Source: DASYQV01 sp036005125 (GTDB taxonomy: Bacteria > Acidobacteriota > Vicinamibacteria > Vicinamibacterales > UBA2999). Taken from it: a DNA stretch of 42,996 nt. A program made the translations under genes and the position numbers. Position 1 is the first letter of the stretch, and each line of letters opens with the position of its first letter. Location: the NCBI GenBank assembly GCA_036005125.1, contig DASYQV010000082.1:1-42996 (forward strand), read 5' to 3'. Shown here one piece after another: positions 38,415 through 42,996 of the stretch. The notes under the pieces were generated by a model that did no database searches, had not been told where the DNA came from, and was given only the letters and a program-made list of their open reading frames with translations.

Positions 38415-39755
38415 CTACACGCCTGAGAGTGTATCGAGTGGAAGCTTGCCGGTGCTGCCGCCGAGCCGCTCGACCGGCACGTCGAGCTTGTCCATCAGCG
38501 TCACCAGCAGGTTCGCCTGCGAGGGCTTGTCCGGATACACGAGGTGCCGCCCGCCCTTGATGCGCCCGCATCCACCGCCAACCACGAGCAGTGGCAGGTT
38601 TTCGCCCGAATGATGGGTGCTGTTGGAGAGGCCCGCACCGTACAGAATCGTCATGTGGTCCAGGAGCGAGCCGTCGCCGTCGGGCGTTGCGCGCAACTTG
38701 GCCAGATACCGGGAGAAGAGCTCCGTATGATAGCGGTTGATCTTGGACATGTGCTCAATCAAGGCGGGAACATCGCCGTGGTGCGAGAGCGGATGGTGCG
38801 CCTCGGGCACGCCAATCTGCGGGTAGGGGCGCGCGCTCTGTTCCTTCCCGATCATGAACGAGATGACACGGGTCAGATCGGACTGAAACGCGAGGAGCTT
38901 CAAGTCCAGCATCAAGGCCAGGTGATCCTCGAAGACCGGCGGCGCACCCTGAGGCTGCGTAAATGCGGGCAGCTCGAGGTCGCGCTGTTCCTCGGCCTTC
39001 TGGATTCGCCGTTCGACGTCGCGAACTGCTTCGGAATATTCATCGACCTTGACCTGATCCCTGGGTCCGAGATCGTTCTTGAGTCCCCTCAACTTGTCCG
39101 TCACCGAGTCCAGAATGCTCTTGTGCTGGCGCAACCTCGCTTCCCGTGCCGTACGTTCCGTGCTGCCGGTGTCGCCAAACAATCGCTCGAAGACCACGCG
39201 CGGATTCCACTCCGTCGGCAGCGGCTGTGTGGGGCTGCGCCAGGAGAGCGTATGCGTGTAGACGCAACTCAGCTTGCCAGTGCACGCCCCGGCGTTGTTG
39301 GGGGGATCCAGCGCCAACTCGAGCGAGGCCACCTGCGTTTCCTTCTCGAACTGCCTCGCAAGCAACTGGTCCATCGACACGTCGGCAATAATCTCCACCT
39401 CGTTCCGGCCGCCGCGGACCGTGCCGGTCAGAAACGACCCGGAGGCGCCGGCATGGATGTAGTTCCAGCTCGTCTTGATGCCCGACAGCACGAGCAGCTG
39501 ATTCCGGTACGGCGCCAGCGGCTCCAGAATGGGTGAGAGCTCGAAGCTGCTGCCCTCTCCCTTTGGTGTCCAGTACTGCATCGCCATTCCGTTTGGCACG
39601 TAGAAGGCCTGGAAGCGATGCACGGGCTTCGCGAGGGCGTGCATGCGCAGGGAGAACGCGGGAAGCATCGCGTCGAGGAGCGGCAGGGCCATGCTCGCAC
39701 CCAGCCCGCGCAGAATCGTCCGGCGTGGCAGCGGTTTCGCCGTGAGGAAAGGCAT
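38415..39755 (-). CDS. DUF1552 domain protein with Tat signal
   Basis: 446 residues with AAGGAG nine bases before ATG 39755. The N-terminus PLPRRTILRGLGASMALPLLDAM has a twin-arginine signal and hydrophobic stretch, so it is exported folded. The rest is the DUF1552 pattern: FQAFYVPNGMAMQYWTPKG, LLVLSGIKTSWNYIHAGASG, SMDQLLARQF, DPPNNAG and YGAGLSNSTHHSGENLPLLV. The superfamily is related to DUF1501/sulfatase-like proteins; function is unknown. It lies 17 bp after the large cytochrome gene and 9 bp before the ankyrin gene, the standard arrangement. Confidence 0.92.
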   Translation of the reverse strand: MPFLTAKPLPRRTILRGLGASMALPLLDAMLPAFSLRMHALAKPVHRFQAFYVPNGMAMQYWTPKGEGSSFELSPILEPLAPYRNQLLVLSGIKTSWNYIHAGASGSFLTGTVRGGRNEVEIIADVSMDQLLARQFEKETQVASLELALDPPNNAGACTGKLSCVYTHTLSWRSPTQPLPTEWNPRVVFERLFGDTGSTERTAREARLRQHKSILDSVTDKLRGLKNDLGPRDQVKVDEYSEAVRDVERRIQKAEEQRDLELPAFTQPQGAPPVFEDHLALMLDLKLLAFQSDLTRVISFMIGKEQSARPYPQIGVPEAHHPLSHHGDVPALIEHMSKINRYHTELFSRYLAKLRATPDGDGSLLDHMTILYGAGLSNSTHHSGENLPLLVVGGGCGRIKGGRHLVYPDKPSQANLLVTLMDKLDVPVERLGGSTGKLPLDTLSGV

Positions 39756-39772
39756 GACTGACGTCTCCTTCT

Positions 39773-42331
39773 TCAGTGCGCCAATTCAGTGGCTTGTGCG
39801 CGCATCAAGAAAGCCGGACTCTTCACGATTCCCAGAATGAGCGATGACCAGCGGTAATCCTGGGCCGCCGCATCACGCACGATCTTACGTACTGCCGGTT
39901 GATCGTAATACTCGAGCCGGCGGCCGAGGGCGTACGCCATGAGCTTCTCGGTGAGCGTGCGCGGAAACTGTTCCGGGCGCTCGAGCAACAACGCGCGCAG
40001 ACCGGACAGCCCCTCAACCCTGTCACCACCTGCCGTGATCCCGCTCGCGTCGACCGGCTTGCCCGACTCGTCAACGACGCGCCAGCCTCCGATCACGTCG
40101 AAATTCTCCAGCGCGAATCCTATGGGATCGATGACCGAATGACAGTTGGCGCACGCGGGATTCTTACGGTGCTGTGCGAGCCGTTCACGGATGGACGCCG
40201 GCATCGTTCCCGGTTTCGCCTCCGGCAGCGTGGTGTCGACGTTCCCCGGCGGAGGAGGAACAGCCACGCCGAAGATATTGTCCAGCAGCCATTTGCCTCG
40301 CAGAACCGGCGACGTCCGGTCGGGATACGAGGTCGTCGCCAGGAGCGCTCCGTTTGCGAGCAGCCCGCCGCGCTGATCGGGATTCGAGAGGCGGATTCGC
40401 CGGAAGCGGCTGCCGTAAATCCCGGGAATTCCGTAATGCCGCGCCAGCCGTTCGTTCACGAACGTGTAGTTTGCTTTCAAGAGATCGGCGACGCTGCGAT
40501 CCTCGAGCAGAGTGCTCTCGACGAACAGCTCCGTTTCGCGTTTGAACGCCTGCAGCAGACTTTCATCGTAATTCGGGTACCGCCCCGGGTCGACCACCAC
40601 CTCCTCGACCCGCCGCAGGTTCAGCCACTGCGCGGCGAAATCGTCGACGAGCGTCCGGGTCGCGCGCTGGTCCGCCAACATGCGCCGGACTTCCTTGTCG
40701 AGGACCGATGGCCTGGTGAGTTGTCCCTGCTCGGCCAGCGTGATCAGACGGTCGTCCGGAATGCTGTTCCACAGGAAAAACGAGAGGCGCGAGGCGACTT
40801 CCAGATCGCTCAGGCGGTAAGGAGCCTGTCGCGACGCGGCGCGTGAATCACGATGGACACGCAAGAGGAAATCCGGATCGACAAGGAGACGCTCGAGCGC
40901 GAATTGGATCCCGTAATCGAAGCTTCCCCCGTCACGCTCGCCCATCGCGAAGAACTCGAGCAGCGTCTGCAGATCCGCGTGCGTCACCGGCCGACGATAG
41001 GCGAGCCGGGCGATCCTCGACAGGATCTTCGAGGCGCACGCGGTCTCTTCGGTGGAGGTGCGAGGTTCGCACACGAAAATCGCACGACGCCCAGGCGTGT
41101 CCTTCCCCAGCGCGGCAACCGTGTACGGGCCTCCGATCTGGACCGAGCCCACGCTCGCATAGCCCATGTAGATCTGGTCGTTGGTGAGGACCCTGGCCCG
41201 CTGCAGGGGCTGAGGGAGGCCTTCCGGTTCCCACAGCTCCCGCACGAACGACACGCCGACGCTGCGGGGCCCCGCTTTCACCGGCACGCGCACCTCGAGC
41301 CCGGCGTCCGCGGTGATCTGCATGTACTTTTCCCACTCGTCATCGCCGGCAAAGCCCGGCTGCCCGTCGCCGGCATAACTCGACGCGGCGGGCCTGCCCG
41401 GCGCCGCGCCGCCGACGGTGAACCGCTTGAGCAGCTTCCCATCGAGACGGACATCGAGCTGCTGGGGCCAGCCCATGCCCATGATGTAGTCCTGATACTG
41501 CCTGCGGAGACGTACCTTGATCAGATATTCGCCGTCGACGGGGAAGTCGTAGCGGATCGCCATGCCACCGCGCGACCCAAACGGCAGGTCTTCGCTCTGC
41601 TGGTCGTCCTGCACCACGTGCAAGGGAATCTCGAATCGATCGAGCCCGGGATTTGCCGGCGGAAGGCCGATCGCGAGCCGGGTGACCTGACGGGCCACCG
41701 ACAGATACCGTTCCAGGTGCGCGGTCGAAATCGTGAGGACGTCGGCGAAGTTGTCGAAGCTTCCGTCCGCCGTCTCATCTCCGGGGAGCCGCGACTTCAC
41801 ATCGACGTCGAGGGTGAACAGGTCGCGAATCGCGTTCTTGTACTGCGCCCGGTTGAGACGATGGACCGCTCCAATCCTGCCTGGATTGGGACGCGCGTCC
41901 CACGCTCGATCGATTTCGGTCTCCAACCAGTCCGCCATCGCATGATAGGTGGCCACGTCCGGGCGCGGCCTTCCGGCCGGCGGCATCGAGCGCGCGCGGA
42001 GCTTCGCGATGACGCGCTCCCACACCTCGGCATTCGCGTGTGGCTTGGTGGCGTCAAGGGTGTCGAGCGTGAGTCCGGCAGTGCGGAGCTTCTGGTTGTG
42101 GCAGGTGACGCAGTACTTGTCCAACACCGCGCGTGGCGCGGACGCCGGCGCAGCGGCGGTCTCCACCCCACCGCGCACACCAGGCGCGGTGCGGGCCCCC
42201 TGTCGCACTGAGGTCTCAACGCTGGCGAAGTCCGCAAGAATACCCGCGCCGATGACGAGGACGAACATCGATGCGCGTCCGATTCGCCAGCGACCGGCGA
42301 GACCCTGCCGCCTCTGCTGCACAAACGGCAT
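39773..42331 (-). CDS. Planctomycete-type cytochrome c protein (DUF1587/1592/1588/1585)
   Basis: 852 residues from ATG 42331; the frame opens earlier but the residues before MPFVQQ are not signal-like. A membrane anchor or signal (ASMFVLVIGAGILADF) precedes a heme motif CVTCH near residue 74 (PSCyt1). Next come the DUF1587 part (VHRLNRAQYKNAIRDLF), the DUF1592 part (ARLAYRRPVTHADL, LSFFLWNSIPDDRL), DUF1588 (RGGLLANGALLATTSYPDRTSPVLRGKWLL) with a second heme motif CANCH near 726, and DUF1585 (LTEKLMAYALGRRLEYYDQP). It is presumably periplasmic and redox active, perhaps in polymer degradation, but no activity has been assigned to the family as far as I know. Confidence 0.92.
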   Translation of the reverse strand: MPFVQQRRQGLAGRWRIGRASMFVLVIGAGILADFASVETSVRQGARTAPGVRGGVETAAAPASAPRAVLDKYCVTCHNQKLRTAGLTLDTLDATKPHANAEVWERVIAKLRARSMPPAGRPRPDVATYHAMADWLETEIDRAWDARPNPGRIGAVHRLNRAQYKNAIRDLFTLDVDVKSRLPGDETADGSFDNFADVLTISTAHLERYLSVARQVTRLAIGLPPANPGLDRFEIPLHVVQDDQQSEDLPFGSRGGMAIRYDFPVDGEYLIKVRLRRQYQDYIMGMGWPQQLDVRLDGKLLKRFTVGGAAPGRPAASSYAGDGQPGFAGDDEWEKYMQITADAGLEVRVPVKAGPRSVGVSFVRELWEPEGLPQPLQRARVLTNDQIYMGYASVGSVQIGGPYTVAALGKDTPGRRAIFVCEPRTSTEETACASKILSRIARLAYRRPVTHADLQTLLEFFAMGERDGGSFDYGIQFALERLLVDPDFLLRVHRDSRAASRQAPYRLSDLEVASRLSFFLWNSIPDDRLITLAEQGQLTRPSVLDKEVRRMLADQRATRTLVDDFAAQWLNLRRVEEVVVDPGRYPNYDESLLQAFKRETELFVESTLLEDRSVADLLKANYTFVNERLARHYGIPGIYGSRFRRIRLSNPDQRGGLLANGALLATTSYPDRTSPVLRGKWLLDNIFGVAVPPPPGNVDTTLPEAKPGTMPASIRERLAQHRKNPACANCHSVIDPIGFALENFDVIGGWRVVDESGKPVDASGITAGGDRVEGLSGLRALLLERPEQFPRTLTEKLMAYALGRRLEYYDQPAVRKIVRDAAAQDYRWSSLILGIVKSPAFLMRAQATELAH

Positions 42332-42394
42332 AACGATGATGCCCCGAATTTCTGGGCAATTCTGACCGATTGAGTGCGCCGAGTAAAGAACCAA

Positions 42395-42845
42395 TTCACC
42401 GTGTTCGATGGGCCGGACGCAGCCAAGCGGAGAACGCGGAGACGGATTTCAACGCAGAGCTCGCGGAGACCGCAGAGTCTTCACGGTTTTCCTCTTGCCT
42501 CGCGGGAATCCCGGCGCTCGCCGACGAAGCAGAGCTCGCCGAGAAGGAATCACGCAGAGGCACGCGGAGGAGCGGAGACTTCTCGAAACATTCGCGATAT
42601 TCGCGCGGCCGGCTGGCCGCCGAACGGCTCGTACGTGCTACCCGCGACGAAAACGAAACCTCGCAGCAGTTGGACCGGTTTCGTTTTCGTCGCGGGTGGC
42701 ACGTAGGGTTCGCCCGCTTCGCGGGCGAACCAGCCGGCCGCTCGCGGTCTTCGAAAAGCCTTTGCTCCTCGGCGATCTCTGCGTGAATACTCCCTGCGCC
42801 CTCCGCCAGCTCTGCGAGCGGCTCTCCGCGCCGCGCCCTCACGGG
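42395..42845. repeat. Intergenic inverted-repeat region (two opposed CGCAGAG/GCGGAG repeats)
   Basis: About 450 bp without a convincing gene. Left part contains GCGGAGAACGCGGAG, GCAGAGCTCGCCGAG and TCACGCAGAGGCACGCGG; the right part has the inverse (GATCTCTGCGTGA, CTCCGCCAGCTCTGCG, CTCTCCGCG). At the centre are nested stems: GCGGCCGGCTGG (42605-42616) with CCAGCCGGCCGC (42730-42741), a 29-bp arm at 42632-42660 with 42677-42705 (one mismatch), and a GGTTCGCCCGCTTCGCGGGCGAACC hairpin inside the right half. Open frames across it read as Arg-rich low-complexity sequence. Confidence 0.8.
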
Positions 42846-42996
42846 TCACCGGGGCCTGTACGTCTTCGTCAACCCGTTTCGCGTGTTCGTGACCGTGAAC
42901 CCGCCGTCCTCACTGGCCGACGCCTTGATGAAATACACGTCGGTATGGTCCGGGTTCGTCTCGAGGTTCGCGATCATCTCTTCCCGCGTGTTGTGG
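42846..42996 (-). CDS. Probable MBL-fold metallohydrolase, C-terminal end (partial)
   Basis: The frame is open from the window edge to TGA at 42846-42848 and encodes about 49 residues: HNTREEMIANLETNPDHTDV, YFIKASASEDGGFTVTNTRN, GLTKTY. The pattern (TNPDHT-VYFIKASA and FTVTNTRNGLTKTY) resembles the last strands of bacterial beta-lactamase-fold hydrolases of the ComEC-like type, but the metal motifs are off the window. It ends just before the inverted-repeat region, which separates it from the DUF1592 operon. Confidence 0.5.
   Translation of the reverse strand, partial: HNTREEMIANLETNPDHTDVYFIKASASEDGGFTVTNTRNGLTKTYRPR

Noticed and set aside
42370..42842. Open frames of 110-148 codons on both strands
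   Set aside because: They translate inverted-repeat DNA into low-complexity Arg/Glu/Ser sequence.

Overview
The window looks like a chromosomal piece of a high-GC, free-living bacterium of the phylum Acidobacteriota, most likely class Vicinamibacteria. This is inferred from gene content: an operon of DUF1552 and DUF1587/1592/1588/1585 (planctomycete-type cytochrome) proteins, remnants of Pkn-type Ser/Thr kinases followed by propeller sequence, tandem PQQ dehydrogenases, a CusAB-type pump with DUF190, and many palindromic intergenic repeats. There are no rRNA or tRNA genes, no phage or transposase genes and no CRISPR array.

Layout. 0-5.8 kb (+): the end of a TolC-like gene, a lipoprotein adaptor, a heavy-metal RND pump, DUF190 and a sensor kinase. 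5.9-7.6 kb (-): a tannase-like esterase. 7.9-17.05 kb (+): a glycan export locus with a glycosidase/GT2 fusion, an ABC exporter, two GT-B glycosyltransferases, a PIG-L deacetylase and a zinc-ribbon methyltransferase. 17.1-19.65 kb (-): an LTA-synthase-like sulfatase, a 53-residue membrane protein and a CDP-alcohol phosphatidyltransferase. 19.85-27.0 kb (both strands): GT4, methyltransferase, FkbM methyltransferase, creatininase-family hydrolase, GTP cyclohydrolase II with a degenerate RibB domain, RibD reductase, a divergent 6-PTPS/QueD homologue and a zinc-less medium-chain dehydrogenase. 27.1-35.8 kb: an accessory, partly decayed zone with an MNT/HEPN pair whose HEPN gene is frameshifted, two near-identical PQQ dehydrogenases, a methyltransferase, two broken kinase genes, two small hypothetical genes, an Uma2 nuclease and a retropepsin-like protease. 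35.8-42.3 kb (-): a cyclase-family hydrolase, an ankyrin protein, DUF1552 and the large cytochrome protein. 42.4-42.85 kb: a large inverted-repeat region. The end holds the C-terminus of a probable MBL-fold hydrolase.

The most interesting locus is 18.75-27.0 kb. GTP-ring-opening (RibA), reductase (RibD C-domain), PTPS-like and creatininase-fold enzymes, which are families of riboflavin, pterin and archaeal FAPy chemistry, sit with a glycosyltransferase, two methyltransferases, a dehydrogenase and lipid-headgroup enzymes. The deaminase, lumazine synthase and riboflavin synthase are absent, the RibB domain has lost its acidic motif, and the PTPS-like protein lacks the catalytic Cys and one zinc His. 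I infer a dedicated pathway to an unknown GTP-derived, probably glycosylated and methylated molecule rather than riboflavin or queuosine.

The second theme is repeats. A composite multi-hairpin element occurs three times (1.2, 15.5 and 36.9 kb), one copy sitting inside the hairpin loop of another repeat. REP-like doublets and arrays lie at convergent gene ends, and several reading frames end inside repeat DNA.
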